64,000 bases of DNA from Bradyrhizobium cajani (lineage in GTDB: Bacteria; Pseudomonadota; Alphaproteobacteria; Rhizobiales; Xanthobacteraceae): assembly GCF_009759665.1 (NCBI RefSeq), contig NZ_WQNE01000029.1, forward strand, positions 53,229 through 117,228. Reading direction: 5' to 3'. Made by a program: the position numbers and the translations under genes. The notes beneath the pieces were generated by a model. It was not told the origin of the DNA and made no database searches. It worked only from the letters and a program-made list of their open reading frames with translations. This document shows positions 1-8,361 of this stretch, one piece after another (within the stretch, counting starts at the first letter, position 1; every line of letters begins with the position of its first letter).

Positions 1-40
1 GCGCGAAGGCCGCGCCGACAAAAATGTTCCTTGCTCGCAT
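1..40 (-). CDS. N-terminal fragment of a possible secreted protein (runs off the window)
   Basis: An ATG read leftwards from base 40 is preceded by a GGAGG ribosome site six bases away and opens a frame of 13 codons before the window ends. The residues (MRARNIFVGAAFA) look like the start of a signal peptide. It lies 80 bases after the amino-acid-synthesis-family gene in the same direction, so it is probably the next gene of the operon. A substrate-binding protein of a transporter would fit, but only the leader is visible, so the product is unknown. Confidence 0.45.
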   Translation of the reverse strand, partial: MRARNIFVGAAFA

Positions 41-119
41 CCCAACCTCCAGTTTGAACTCTCTACGTCGTCAGTATGATCTTGCCGGAGAACCTGTGCC
101 CGCTTCCCCGGATCATTCT

Positions 120-704
120 CTACCTCAGGCCGTCTTCGCCCTTGATCTCCGCAACCGTCAGGCCGCCGACGCGCGGCAGCGGACGGCCGCTGTCGGTGAC
201 GGCAACCGCAACCATGATCTCGTTGGCGCGCGGCGCGTCGTTGATCTGCACCTCCATGCCGTCGAAATGGCTGCGCACGAAGGCCGCATCCTTGTGGCCG
301 AGCGGAATGTCGAGCGTCGTGCCCGGTCCGCTGCGCTTCTTCGACGACGGGATCAGCGCCGCGCCCTTGCTCAGGACTTTACGCACCGGCGCGCCCATCT
401 TCGGGTGAAGGATGGCGGCGGCGTGCTCCAGCTCGCCGTTCTCGCCGACGGCAGCCGCCTTGCCATAGCTCTGCGCCTTCGCGCCATCGATGCCGAGCGC
501 GGCCACTGCGCGCTTCGACAGGAGTTCGCCGAGCTCCTCACCGATCGCGATCAGCGGTGAAAGGTCCTCGACATATTTTCCGGCAAAGGGATTCTCGATC
601 ACGGCGATTGCCGCGGCCCGCCGGGTCGGCGGCGAAACCTGGCGACCCATCTCCATCTGCGTCTCTTCGACGACGGTGACGATCTTGCGGATGATCGCGC
701 TCAT
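120..704 (-). CDS. amino acid synthesis family protein (PF06684-like)
   Basis: 194 residues, start ATG behind GGAAG. The whole chain resembles the small 'amino acid synthesis' (AA_synth) family, known mainly from structural genomics and without an established reaction. Recognisable stretches are the N-terminal VVEETQMEMG segment, NPFAGKYVEDL, and the C-terminal RANEIMVAVAVTDSGRP. It is the third gene of a leftward operon behind the 6-hydroxynicotinate reductase-like and UPF0280 genes, with 27 bases to the gene before it. I infer a step in, or support of, N-heterocycle catabolism from this context; the sequence itself does not reveal the substrate. Confidence 0.8.
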   Translation of the reverse strand: MSAIIRKIVTVVEETQMEMGRQVSPPTRRAAAIAVIENPFAGKYVEDLSPLIAIGEELGELLSKRAVAALGIDGAKAQSYGKAAAVGENGELEHAAAILHPKMGAPVRKVLSKGAALIPSSKKRSGPGTTLDIPLGHKDAAFVRSHFDGMEVQINDAPRANEIMVAVAVTDSGRPLPRVGGLTVAEIKGEDGLR

Positions 705-731
705 GTTTGCTTCCCTTGGGCACTTCCCTGT

Positions 732-1628
732 TCAGGCATGAACCGCGTTCTCCAGCGTGAGCGGGCGCGCTTCTTGCCGTTCAATATCTTTCGGTCCGAT
801 GACAAGCATATCACCACAAAGCTGCAGCACGGCACCCTCGATCAATCCGCGATCGAACAATTTTCTTGCACATTCCGCGCCAGATTCGAGCGCGGCCGCA
901 ATCTCGGTCTGCGACAGTTCGCCGACATCGCGGGTGACAAGACGCGCGCCGAGATCGCTGTCAGGCTGAAGCTCGTTCGCAGGCTTGCGGATGACGGCCG
1001 GATGGCCCGGCAGATCGACGGCATTGGCGATGATCGTCGCCGCCGCATCGGCCTGCGACGCTGTTGCCGCCAGCACCGTCACCGCGTCAGCGATGCCGAG
1101 CGAAAAGCTGCGGCCGTGCCGTCCGCTGGTCGCGATCCCGCGCACGGGGTCGTCCGAAGCGATCCTCATCGTGCGCATCACCCCGTGACGATCGGGCCGG
1201 TCCATCAGGCCGACCGAGAAATGCTCACCTTCGCCGAGATGAAGCGCGATGTCGCCGCCATTGTTGACATACGCCTGATCAAGCGCCGCAGCGCCGAGCA
1301 TCGCGCCGAGGATCTCCTCCGCAACGCTGCCGGCCACAGCGGCCATCGGCGTGATGAAGCAGTCTGAAGCATAAGGCACGACAGCGGCATGCATCCGCCG
1401 CGCCACGACGCCATTCAGCGCGGCTCGCTTCTCAGCAGCTGTCCGCAGTTCCGGCAGTTCCGTGCAGAGCTCGTCGAGCAACCCGGCGAACCGCCGCGCC
1501 GCGGCCTCATAGGCCGCACGCACTGCGTCCGCGCGCCCCCTCGCCTCGACGATCAAATCAATCGGTCCATCCTGCAAATGCAGCCGCCGGCCATCAGACA
1601 GCAATGCGATTTGCGGGAGCCTCGTCAT
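732..1628 (-). CDS. UPF0280 family protein (ApbE-related fold)
   Basis: 298 residues. The pattern matches UPF0280: N-terminal LSDGRRLHLQDGPIDLIVEA, a central VAGSVAEEIL and VNNGGDIALHL segment typical of ApbE-related flavin-handling proteins, then a GIATSGRHGRSFSLGIADAVTVLA segment. No signal peptide or membrane segment is apparent. Its ATG overlaps the stop of the upstream reductase-like gene by four bases (ATGA), so the two are translationally coupled. The function of the family is not established; given ApbE kinship and coupling to a predicted iron-sulphur/flavin reductase, a cofactor or maturation role is possible but is inference. Confidence 0.8.
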   Translation of the reverse strand: MTRLPQIALLSDGRRLHLQDGPIDLIVEARGRADAVRAAYEAAARRFAGLLDELCTELPELRTAAEKRAALNGVVARRMHAAVVPYASDCFITPMAAVAGSVAEEILGAMLGAAALDQAYVNNGGDIALHLGEGEHFSVGLMDRPDRHGVMRTMRIASDDPVRGIATSGRHGRSFSLGIADAVTVLAATASQADAAATIIANAVDLPGHPAVIRKPANELQPDSDLGARLVTRDVGELSQTEIAAALESGAECARKLFDRGLIEGAVLQLCGDMLVIGPKDIERQEARPLTLENAVHA

Positions 1629-3076
1629 GCCCGAGGTCCCGGAATCGGGTTCTGCCAGGGCAACTGGCGGACGTCGTCACCGCCCTGCACTTCGGCGAGC
1701 GGCCTCACATAATCCATGTGGCCGCCCAGCGCAGCATAGTCCGACAGCTTCATCGTGAACTCGATCGGCGCGACCAGCGCCGGTGTCGGCACATAGCCGA
1801 ACGCGCCCGCCGGCATCTGCGTCACATCGACCATGTAGGTGATGCCGCCGCCGGGCCAGACATAGACCGGGGCGCCGCCGCTGGTGACCCGCGTCAGTGC
1901 GTCCTTCACCGAACGCGTCAGCCGCACCGGATTGTCGGTGACGCCCGCGCGCAGCGAGCCGCCGGCGCCGGCCATGAACAGCACCGTGCACAACGCCGGC
2001 TCGCAATTCTCCTGGATGCGCTCAACCGAAAATTTGAGGTCGGCCGGCATCTCGGTCTCGACCGGCTTCAAGGCCTCGTCGAGCACGTAGTAAGAGGCAT
2101 GCTCGCCGGTGGTGGAGACCATCAGCATGGTCAGACCGGGTTTTGCTTCCTTGGCATCGAACGGCCCGAGGATCGCAAGCGGATCGGAGATGTTGGTGCC
2201 GCCCCACCCCGTGCCGGGGTCGGCGACCTGGAAATAGCGGCCGGGCGTCGAACGCCGGCCCTTCATCTTGATGCCGGTGTCGGCAATGTCGAGCAGCTTG
2301 CCGGCCTGGTGCTCGCTGAGCACACCGGTGATGTGGTCGTCGACCACGACGACCTCGTCGACCTTGCCGTGCCATTGCTTGGCGAACATGCCGATGGTCG
2401 CCGAGCCACAGCCGACGCGCATACGCTCTTCCCTGACGCCGTTGACGGTCGGCGGCTGGCCGGCCTGGACCACCACGCTGGCGCCGCCGTCGATGGTCAG
2501 CTCCACGGCCTTGCAATTGGCGAGATCCATCAGCGTGTCGCAGGTGACGCGGCCCTCCTTCTTGGAGCCCCCGGTCAGATGATGCACGCCGCCGAGCGAC
2601 AGCATCTGCGAGCCGTATTCGCTGGTGGTGACATGCCCGACCGCCTCGCCTTGCGCGCGGACGGTCGCGGTTTCAGGGCCGAGATAGCGGTCGGTATCGA
2701 TCTTCACCTTGATGCCGCAATAGGAGAAGATGCCCTCGGTAACCACGGTCACCATGTCGATGCCGTCGACCTCCGCGGAGACGATGAACGGCGCCGGCTT
2801 GTAGTCGGGATAGGTCGTGCCCGCGCCGATCGCGGTGACGAAGGTGGAGGGCTCGTGGACGATCTTGCCATCCCAGTCTTCGGTGCGGCTGAACGGAACG
2901 AGCTTGCCGCCGTGCGAGACGGTGCGTTCCAGGATCACATGCGGATCGACGCGAACGAGCTTGCCGTCGTGATTGGCATAGCGATCGCAGGCGCCCGCCG
3001 CGCCCGGCTTGATGTAGCACATCACCGGACAAGCATCGCAGCGGATCTTGTCGATGGCAGCGCTCGTTGTTTCCAT
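1625..3076 (-). CDS. hnr: 6-hydroxynicotinate reductase-like iron-sulphur protein
   Basis: 483 residues from ATG 3076; another in-frame ATG lies two codons upstream at 3082 and neither has a strong ribosome site. The N-terminus carries C13-x2-C16-x3-C20-x9-C30, a ferredoxin-like [4Fe-4S] arrangement. The rest (YCGIKVKIDTDRYLG, GCGSATIGMF, GTGWGGTNISDP) resembles proteins annotated as 6-hydroxynicotinate reductase, which reduce 6-hydroxynicotinate to 1,4,5,6-tetrahydro-6-oxonicotinate in Eubacterium barkeri and are proposed in Azorhizobium. It heads a leftward operon and is divergent from nicA-nicB, whose product would be its substrate. The assignment is by family resemblance plus context. Confidence 0.72.
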   Translation of the reverse strand: METTSAAIDKIRCDACPVMCYIKPGAAGACDRYANHDGKLVRVDPHVILERTVSHGGKLVPFSRTEDWDGKIVHEPSTFVTAIGAGTTYPDYKPAPFIVSAEVDGIDMVTVVTEGIFSYCGIKVKIDTDRYLGPETATVRAQGEAVGHVTTSEYGSQMLSLGGVHHLTGGSKKEGRVTCDTLMDLANCKAVELTIDGGASVVVQAGQPPTVNGVREERMRVGCGSATIGMFAKQWHGKVDEVVVVDDHITGVLSEHQAGKLLDIADTGIKMKGRRSTPGRYFQVADPGTGWGGTNISDPLAILGPFDAKEAKPGLTMLMVSTTGEHASYYVLDEALKPVETEMPADLKFSVERIQENCEPALCTVLFMAGAGGSLRAGVTDNPVRLTRSVKDALTRVTSGGAPVYVWPGGGITYMVDVTQMPAGAFGYVPTPALVAPIEFTMKLSDYAALGGHMDYVRPLAEVQGGDDVRQLPWQNPIPGPRA

Positions 3077-3111
3077 CACCATGTCAGAGCCGGCGGACAC
3101 CGCGGTTATCA

Positions 3112-3123
3112 TTCGTATACGAA
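3112..3123. promoter_or_regulatory. perfect 12-bp palindrome TTCGTATACGAA, candidate operator
   Basis: A perfect dyad 36 bases upstream of the reductase-like gene, in the region shared with divergent nicA. The core GTATAC inside a short symmetric site is reminiscent of GntR/FadR-subfamily operators. No regulator gene is visible in the window part of the locus, so the binding protein is unknown. Confidence 0.4.
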
Positions 3124-3262
3124 CGATGTTGCGCGCGGTCCCGATAGCTGTCAAGCGGCGGTGCGGCGCAAAAGATGCGCCTGCCGCATAAAACCTCATT
3201 TGCCTATCCGCTCTGTCCACAAAGAAGGCAGCTGCGCTGCAGTGCGGCATGCACGGCTTGCA

Positions 3263-3278
3263 CGTTTGTGTACAAACG
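3263..3278. promoter_or_regulatory. inverted repeat CGTTTGT-GT-ACAAACG, candidate operator of nicA
   Basis: Perfect 7-bp arms with a 2-bp centre, 44 bases before the nicA start. It differs from the palindrome at 3112, which suggests two regulators or two site types in the divergent region 3077-3321. Role inferred from position and symmetry only. Confidence 0.4.
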
Positions 3279-3321
3279 GTATCGTCACGACGTCGATTTT
3301 TACGCGGGCTTGGGAACGAGG

Positions 3322-3804
3322 ATGACGCAGACACCGATCCGCCTCACCGTGAACGGCAGGATCCACGAGATCACTGCGGCGGGAGACACGCCGCTGCTCT
3401 ACGTGCTGCGCAACGACCTCGCTCTGAACGGCCCGAAATACGGTTGCGGCCTCGGCGAATGCGGCACCTGCACTGTCCTGATCGACGGCGCCGCAGCACG
3501 TTCCTGCGTGTTTCCCGTGAGCGGCTGCGCCGGCCGCGACATCGTGACGCTCGAAGGGCTTGGCACCCGCGAGGCGCCCGATGTGGTGCAGCAGGCCTTC
3601 ATCGACGAGCAGGCCGCGCAATGCGGCTACTGCCTCAACGGCATGATCATAACGACCAAGGCGCTGCTCGCGATCAATCCGCGACCGACCGAACAGGAGG
3701 CACTTGCGGCATTGCGCTACAATCTCTGCCGCTGCGGCACGCATGTCGAGATCCTGCGCGCGGTGATGCGCGCATCGGGCCAGCTCACCGAGGCTGCTGA
3801 TTGA
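3322..3804 (+). CDS. nicA: nicotinate dehydrogenase small subunit, (2Fe-2S) protein
   Basis: 160 residues from ATG 3322 (GAGG immediately upstream). It has the two [2Fe-2S] clusters of the xanthine oxidase family: an N-terminal plant-ferredoxin cluster (YGCGLGECGTCTVLIDG) and a C-terminal helical cluster (QCGYCLNGM and LCRCGTH). Length matches Pseudomonas NicA (about 157). Electrons from the molybdenum centre of the partner pass through these clusters. Its TGA overlaps the ATG of nicB by one base (TGATG). The substrate is assigned as nicotinate because the partner carries cytochrome c domains as in NicB and because a 6-hydroxynicotinate reductase-like gene is divergent; related isoquinoline or aldehyde dehydrogenases are alternatives. 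Confidence 0.85.
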   Translation: MTQTPIRLTVNGRIHEITAAGDTPLLYVLRNDLALNGPKYGCGLGECGTCTVLIDGAAARSCVFPVSGCAGRDIVTLEGLGTREAPDVVQQAFIDEQAAQCGYCLNGMIITTKALLAINPRPTEQEALAALRYNLCRCGTHVEILRAVMRASGQLTEAAD

Positions 3805-6800
3805 TGGCCTCCCCCGTCTCGAACGAAGCTGAGCGGCCATCCGGTTCGCTCGTCGTCGTCCGCACCGTGGACGAGGTCACATCGGAGACCTTCGTCCGCA
3901 TCACCGCGGACGGTTCGGTCACGGCCTATAACGGCCATGTCGATCTCGGCACCGGCATTCGCACTGCGCTCGGCCAGATCGTCGCCGAAGAGCTGGATGT
4001 GTCCTTTGCCCGCGTCGTCGTCGTGCTCGGTGACACCGCATTGGTGCCGAACCAGGGCGCGACGATTGCCAGCGAAACCATCCAGATCACCGCCGTCCCC
4101 CTGCGCAAGGCCGCGGCGCAAGCGCGACAGGTCCTGATCGCGCGCGCGGCCGAGCGGCTGGAGCTGCCGGCCTCCGAATTGAGGATCGAGGACGGCCTCG
4201 TGCGCGGGCACGACAACCGCAGCATCAGCTATGGCGAGCTGATTGGCGGCGAGACCATCCGCCTCGAGCTCGCCGACGACGTCGCGGTCAAGGCGGTCGG
4301 CGATTACGCCGTCGTCGGCCACTCGGTGCCGCGCGTCGATCTGCCGGCCAAGACCACCGGCGAACTGACCTTCGTGCACGACGTCCGCGTGCCCGGCATG
4401 CTGCACGGCCGCGTGGTGCGCCCACCCTATGCCGGCGTCGATGCCGGCCCGTTCGTCGGCACCAGCCTGATCGCGGTCGACGAAACCTCGGTCCGCGACA
4501 TTCCCGGCATCATCGCCGTCGTGCGTATCGGCGATTTCGTCGGCGTGGTCGCCGAGCGCGAGGAGAACGCGATCCGCGCGGCAGAGCAGCTCAACGTGAG
4601 CTGGAAGCCAACGCCTGCTCTCACCGATCTCGCAGATGTCGAGACGGCACTGCGCGCCAATCCTTCGACGCCGCGCACGCTGATCGACAAGGGCAACGTC
4701 GATGCGGCGATATCAGGCGCGGCCAAGCCGATGCAGCGCACCTACGTCTGGCCGTACCAGATGCACGCCTCGATCGGTCCCTCCTGCGCCGTCGCCGACT
4801 TCCAGGACGGCAATATCCGCGTCTGGTCCGGCACGCAGAATCCGCACCTGCTGCGCACCGACCTGGCGCTGCTGATCGAGCGTCCCGAGAGCGAGATCGA
4901 CGTCATCAGGCTGGAGGCCGCCGGCTGCTACGGCCGCAACTGCGCCGACGACGTCACCGCCGACGCACTGCTGCTCTCGCGCGCCGTTGGCCGTCCGGTG
5001 CGCGTGCAGCTGACGCGCGAGCAGGAGCACGCCTGGGAGCCCAAAGGCACCGCGCAGCTCATCGACGTCAATGGCGGCCTCGACGCCGACGGCGGCGTCG
5101 CCGCTTACGATCTCGCCACGCGCTACCCCTCGAACGCCGCACCGACGCTGGCACTGCTGCTGACGGGGCGGATCTCGCCGGAGCCCGCCGTGCTCCAGAT
5201 GGGCGACCGCACCGCGATCCCGCCCTACGATTACGATCACATGCGTGTCGTCGCCCACGACATGCCGCCGATCGTGCGCGCGTCCTGGTTCCGCGGCGTC
5301 TCGGCGTTGCCGAACACCTTTGCGCATGAGTCCTATATCGACGAGGCCGCGGCCGAGGCCGGCATCGATCCGATCGAATACCGCCTGCGCTACCTGAAGG
5401 ACCAGCGCGCGGTCGACCTCGTCAATGCGGTCGCCGAGCGTGCGGGCTGGACGCCGCGACCGGTGCGTGAGGAGAAGGATGGCGAGGTCGTGCACGGGCG
5501 CGGCTTTGCCTATGCGCTCTACGTCCACAGCAAGTTTCCGGGCTATGGCGCGGCCTGGTCGGCCTGGATAGCCGACGTTGCCGTGAACAAGTCGACCGGC
5601 GACGTCAGCGTGACGCGCGTCGTCGCCGGGCAGGATTCCGGCTTGATGATCAATCCGGACGGCGTGCGCCACCAGATCCAGGGCAACGTCATCCAGTCCA
5701 CCAGCCGCGCGCTGATGGAGGAGGTCTCGTTCGAGCGCGGCACCGTGGCGGCGCGCGAATGGGGGGCCTATCCGATCATCCCCTTCCCCGACGTGCCCAA
5801 GATCGACGTGCTGATGCTGCCGCGTCAGGACCAGCCCCCGCTCGGCGTCGGCGAGTCCGCCTCGGTGCCGAGCGCAGCCGCGATCGCCAATGCGATCTTC
5901 GATGCCACCGGCGTGCGTTTTCGCGAGCCGCCGTTTACGTCGGAGCGCATATTGAAGGGGCTGCACGGCGATGCACCGGCGAGGCCGCAGGCACTGCCCG
6001 CTCCCGCTCCGCCGCAGCGGTCGCGGATCTGGGAAAATCCGTTCGCCAAACGCGCCGGCATTTTCGCGACGATCGCGGCCGTCTGCACTGCCGCAATCGG
6101 CATCGGCACCGCCCTCCTGCCCGGCCGCGCGATCGCGCCGATCGCACGCCCCGATGCATCAGTCTATTCCGCCGCGACCATCGCGCGCGGCCAGCAACTC
6201 GCCGCGCTCGGCAATTGCGCGGAGTGCCACACCACGATCGGCGGCGTGCTCAACGCCGGCGGCCGCGCGCTTCAGACCCCGTTCGGCACGATCTATGCGA
6301 CCAACATCACGCCCGATGTCGAGACCGGCATCGGCGCCTGGTCCTATCCCGCCTTCGAGCGCGCGATGCGCGACGGGCTGCATCGCGGCGGACGTCAGCT
6401 CTATCCCGCCTTCCCTTACACGCACTATGCGAAGACCAGCGAGGCCGACCTTCAGGCCCTCTATGCCTACCTGATGGCGCAGCCTGCGGTGCGCGCGACG
6501 GCGCCCGCGAATGCGCTCAGCTTCCCCTTCAATCTCCGTCCGCTACTGGCCGGATGGAATGCCCTGTTCCACGAAGGGCGCGAGTTCAAGCCTGATCCTG
6601 CCAGGTCCGAGGCATGGAATCGCGGCGCCTACCTCGTCGAGAGCCTCGGCCATTGCAGCGCCTGCCATTCGCCGCGCAATGCGCTCGGCGCCGAGCGGCG
6701 CGAGGCCTATCTCGCCGGCGGTTTCGCCGAGGGCTGGGAGGCGCCGGCGCTGACCTCGCTCTCGCACGCGCCGGTCCCGTGGAGCGAGGACGAGCTTTTC

Positions 6801-7334
6801 GCCTACTTGCGCACCGGCCATTCGCGCCATCACGGTGTCGCCGCCGGCCCGATGGCGCCGATCGTCCGGGACCTCAAGGCCCTGCCCGATCAGGACATCC
6901 GCGCGATGGCGGTCTACCTCAACTCGTTCAACGACACCGCGACCGACCGCCAAGCACAGGATGCGCTCGCGACAAAACTCGAAAGCGCAACGCAAGTCAC
7001 CGTCGCCTCTTCCACCGGCGCGCGGCTCTATCAGGGCGCCTGTGCGGTATGCCACGAGGTCGGCGGCCTGCCGCTATTCGGCACCAGGCCCTCGCTCGCA
7101 CTCAACAGCAATCTGCACAGCGCCAGTTCGGACAATCTCGTGCAGGTGATCCTGCACGGCATCACCGAGCCCGTCTCCAGCGACCTCGGCTACATGCCGG
7201 CGTTCAGGAACAGCATGAGCGACACGCAGGTCGAGGAACTCGTCACCTTCCTGCGCAAGCAGTTCGCGCCCGACAAGCCGGCGTGGACCGGTGTGCGCGA
7301 GACGATCACGCGTGTGCGGGCCTCAACACACTAG
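3804..7334 (+). CDS. nicB: nicotinate dehydrogenase large subunit: molybdopterin domain fused to three c-type haem sites
   Basis: 1176 residues from ATG 3804. Residues 1 to about 720 are a molybdopterin-cytosine-dinucleotide hydroxylase domain of the isoquinoline/nicotinate group (GHVDLGTGIRTALGQIVAEEL, AAGCYGRNCADDVTADALLLS, PPLGVGESASVPSAAAIANAI). A hydrophobic segment (about 745-766) follows and then three CxxCH haem-binding sites: CAECH at 805, CSACH at 951 and CAVCH at 1080. This layout and length match Pseudomonas putida NicB, which hydroxylates nicotinate to 6-hydroxynicotinate and passes electrons via cytochrome c to the respiratory chain at the membrane. The enzyme would need MCD cofactor synthesis genes, not seen here. 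Confidence 0.87.
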   Translation: MASPVSNEAERPSGSLVVVRTVDEVTSETFVRITADGSVTAYNGHVDLGTGIRTALGQIVAEELDVSFARVVVVLGDTALVPNQGATIASETIQITAVPLRKAAAQARQVLIARAAERLELPASELRIEDGLVRGHDNRSISYGELIGGETIRLELADDVAVKAVGDYAVVGHSVPRVDLPAKTTGELTFVHDVRVPGMLHGRVVRPPYAGVDAGPFVGTSLIAVDETSVRDIPGIIAVVRIGDFVGVVAEREENAIRAAEQLNVSWKPTPALTDLADVETALRANPSTPRTLIDKGNVDAAISGAAKPMQRTYVWPYQMHASIGPSCAVADFQDGNIRVWSGTQNPHLLRTDLALLIERPESEIDVIRLEAAGCYGRNCADDVTADALLLSRAVGRPVRVQLTREQEHAWEPKGTAQLIDVNGGLDADGGVAAYDLATRYPSNAAPTLALLLTGRISPEPAVLQMGDRTAIPPYDYDHMRVVAHDMPPIVRASWFRGVSALPNTFAHESYIDEAAAEAGIDPIEYRLRYLKDQRAVDLVNAVAERAGWTPRPVREEKDGEVVHGRGFAYALYVHSKFPGYGAAWSAWIADVAVNKSTGDVSVTRVVAGQDSGLMINPDGVRHQIQGNVIQSTSRALMEEVSFERGTVAAREWGAYPIIPFPDVPKIDVLMLPRQDQPPLGVGESASVPSAAAIANAIFDATGVRFREPPFTSERILKGLHGDAPARPQALPAPAPPQRSRIWENPFAKRAGIFATIAAVCTAAIGIGTALLPGRAIAPIARPDASVYSAATIARGQQLAALGNCAECHTTIGGVLNAGGRALQTPFGTIYATNITPDVETGIGAWSYPAFERAMRDGLHRGGRQLYPAFPYTHYAKTSEADLQALYAYLMAQPAVRATAPANALSFPFNLRPLLAGWNALFHEGREFKPDPARSEAWNRGAYLVESLGHCSACHSPRNALGAERREAYLAGGFAEGWEAPALTSLSHAPVPWSEDELFAYLRTGHSRHHGVAAGPMAPIVRDLKALPDQDIRAMAVYLNSFNDTATDRQAQDALATKLESATQVTVASSTGARLYQGACAVCHEVGGLPLFGTRPSLALNSNLHSASSDNLVQVILHGITEPVSSDLGYMPAFRNSMSDTQVEELVTFLRKQFAPDKPAWTGVRETITRVRASTH

Positions 7335-7335
7335 C

Positions 7336-7377
7336 GTCATTCTGGGGCCCGAGCATTGCGAGGGAGCCCGGAATGAC
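7336..7377. terminator. hairpin between convergent nicB and dioxygenase genes
   Basis: Starting one base after the nicB stop, GTCATTCTGGG pairs with CCCGGAATGAC (one T-G wobble) around a 20-base loop region. There is no T-run, so it may act as a bidirectional or Rho-assisted terminator. The arms share the GTCATTCCGGG signature of the nested palindrome at 43723-43802. Confidence 0.5.
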
Positions 7378-7392
7378 ACTGTGTGAACAACA

Positions 7393-8361
7393 CTAGCCGT
7401 GCTTCTTGATCTCCACCGGCGGCGTGCCGTGGGTGTGGAATGACTCGATCGTTTTCAGCCCCCAGGCCTGGCCTTTCTTGCGCTCTTCCTCGGTCCACAC
7501 GATCGGCTTCCAGTCGGGGGCGAGGATGAGGCGCGCGCCGGCATTGGCCACCTCGACGCGGTTGCCGCCTGGTTCGTAGACATAGAGGAAGAAGGTCTGC
7601 TGGATCGCGTGCTTGTGCGGGCCGGTCTCGATGTGCACCCCATTCTCAAGGAAGATATCTGCAGCGCGCAAAATCTCCTCGCGGCTGTCGAGCGCATAGG
7701 TGACGTGGTGGAAGCGGCCGGGCACGCCTGAATGGTCGAGCGAATAGGCGAAGTCGTAGCTCTTGTTCGACATCGTCAGCCACATCGCCGCTTCCCGGCC
7801 GTCGTTGAGCACGATCTGCTCGGTGAGACGGCAACCGAGATAGTTTTCGAAGAACTCGCGATTGGCCTTGATGTCGACGGCGAGACAGTTGAGATGATCG
7901 AGCCTGCGGACGTTGACCCCGCGCGCGGGAAAGCGCTGCGCCTGGTTCTTCAGCGCGGGCTTCAGCTCCGGCGGTGCCTGATACCATTCGGTCTCGTAAT
8001 AGAGCTCGACGATGTGGCCATCGGGATCGCGGCAACGGAAGGTCGGCCCCTGCCCCATGTCGCCGTCGATCCAGCCGATGTCGAAGCCGGAGCCCTTCAG
8101 TGCGGCGACGCGGCGCTCGAGCGCCTGCTGGCTGCGCGCGCGCAGCGCCATGTGCTCCATGCCTGACGTCTTCGACGCCGTAAGCTTAAGGGAATACCGC
8201 TCGTAGTCGTCCCAGCCGCGCAGATAGACCGACTCGCCCTTCTGGCCGCTGACGGTCATGCCCATGACGTCGACGAAGAATTTCAGGCTCTCATCGGGCT
8301 TGGGCGTCAAGAGCTCCATGTGGCCGAGATGGGCGAGATCGAGGATCGGTTCCGGTTGCAT
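7393..8361 (-). CDS. extradiol ring-cleavage dioxygenase (VOC superfamily, catechol 2,3-dioxygenase-like)
   Basis: 322 residues with two vicinal-oxygen-chelate repeats. The C-terminal repeat holds the expected Fe(II) ligands: H156 (RLDHLNC), H218 or H219 (RFHHVTY) and E270 (GGNRVEVAN). Length is typical of two-domain extradiol enzymes. The substrate is a catechol-like aromatic diol in known relatives; here it sits convergent to nicAB, so a heterocyclic or aromatic degradation intermediate is possible but unproven. Canonical pyridine-ring opening by NicX uses an unrelated family, so this is not a NicX substitute by homology. A long perfect palindrome lies upstream at 8465-8488 and probably controls it. 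Confidence 0.85.
   Translation of the reverse strand: MQPEPILDLAHLGHMELLTPKPDESLKFFVDVMGMTVSGQKGESVYLRGWDDYERYSLKLTASKTSGMEHMALRARSQQALERRVAALKGSGFDIGWIDGDMGQGPTFRCRDPDGHIVELYYETEWYQAPPELKPALKNQAQRFPARGVNVRRLDHLNCLAVDIKANREFFENYLGCRLTEQIVLNDGREAAMWLTMSNKSYDFAYSLDHSGVPGRFHHVTYALDSREEILRAADIFLENGVHIETGPHKHAIQQTFFLYVYEPGGNRVEVANAGARLILAPDWKPIVWTEEERKKGQAWGLKTIESFHTHGTPPVEIKKHG

Noticed and set aside
1604..3325. A 573-codon open frame on the + strand antisense to the reductase-like gene
   Set aside because: GC-rich genomes give long antisense frames. Its product is low-complexity His/Arg/Ala/Gly-rich with no family resemblance, while the - strand frame has clear cluster and family motifs.
7393..8361. 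Dioxygenase considered as the pyridine-ring-opening enzyme NicX
   Set aside because: NicX belongs to a different, metallopeptidase-like family; this is a VOC extradiol enzyme with His-His-Glu ligands.
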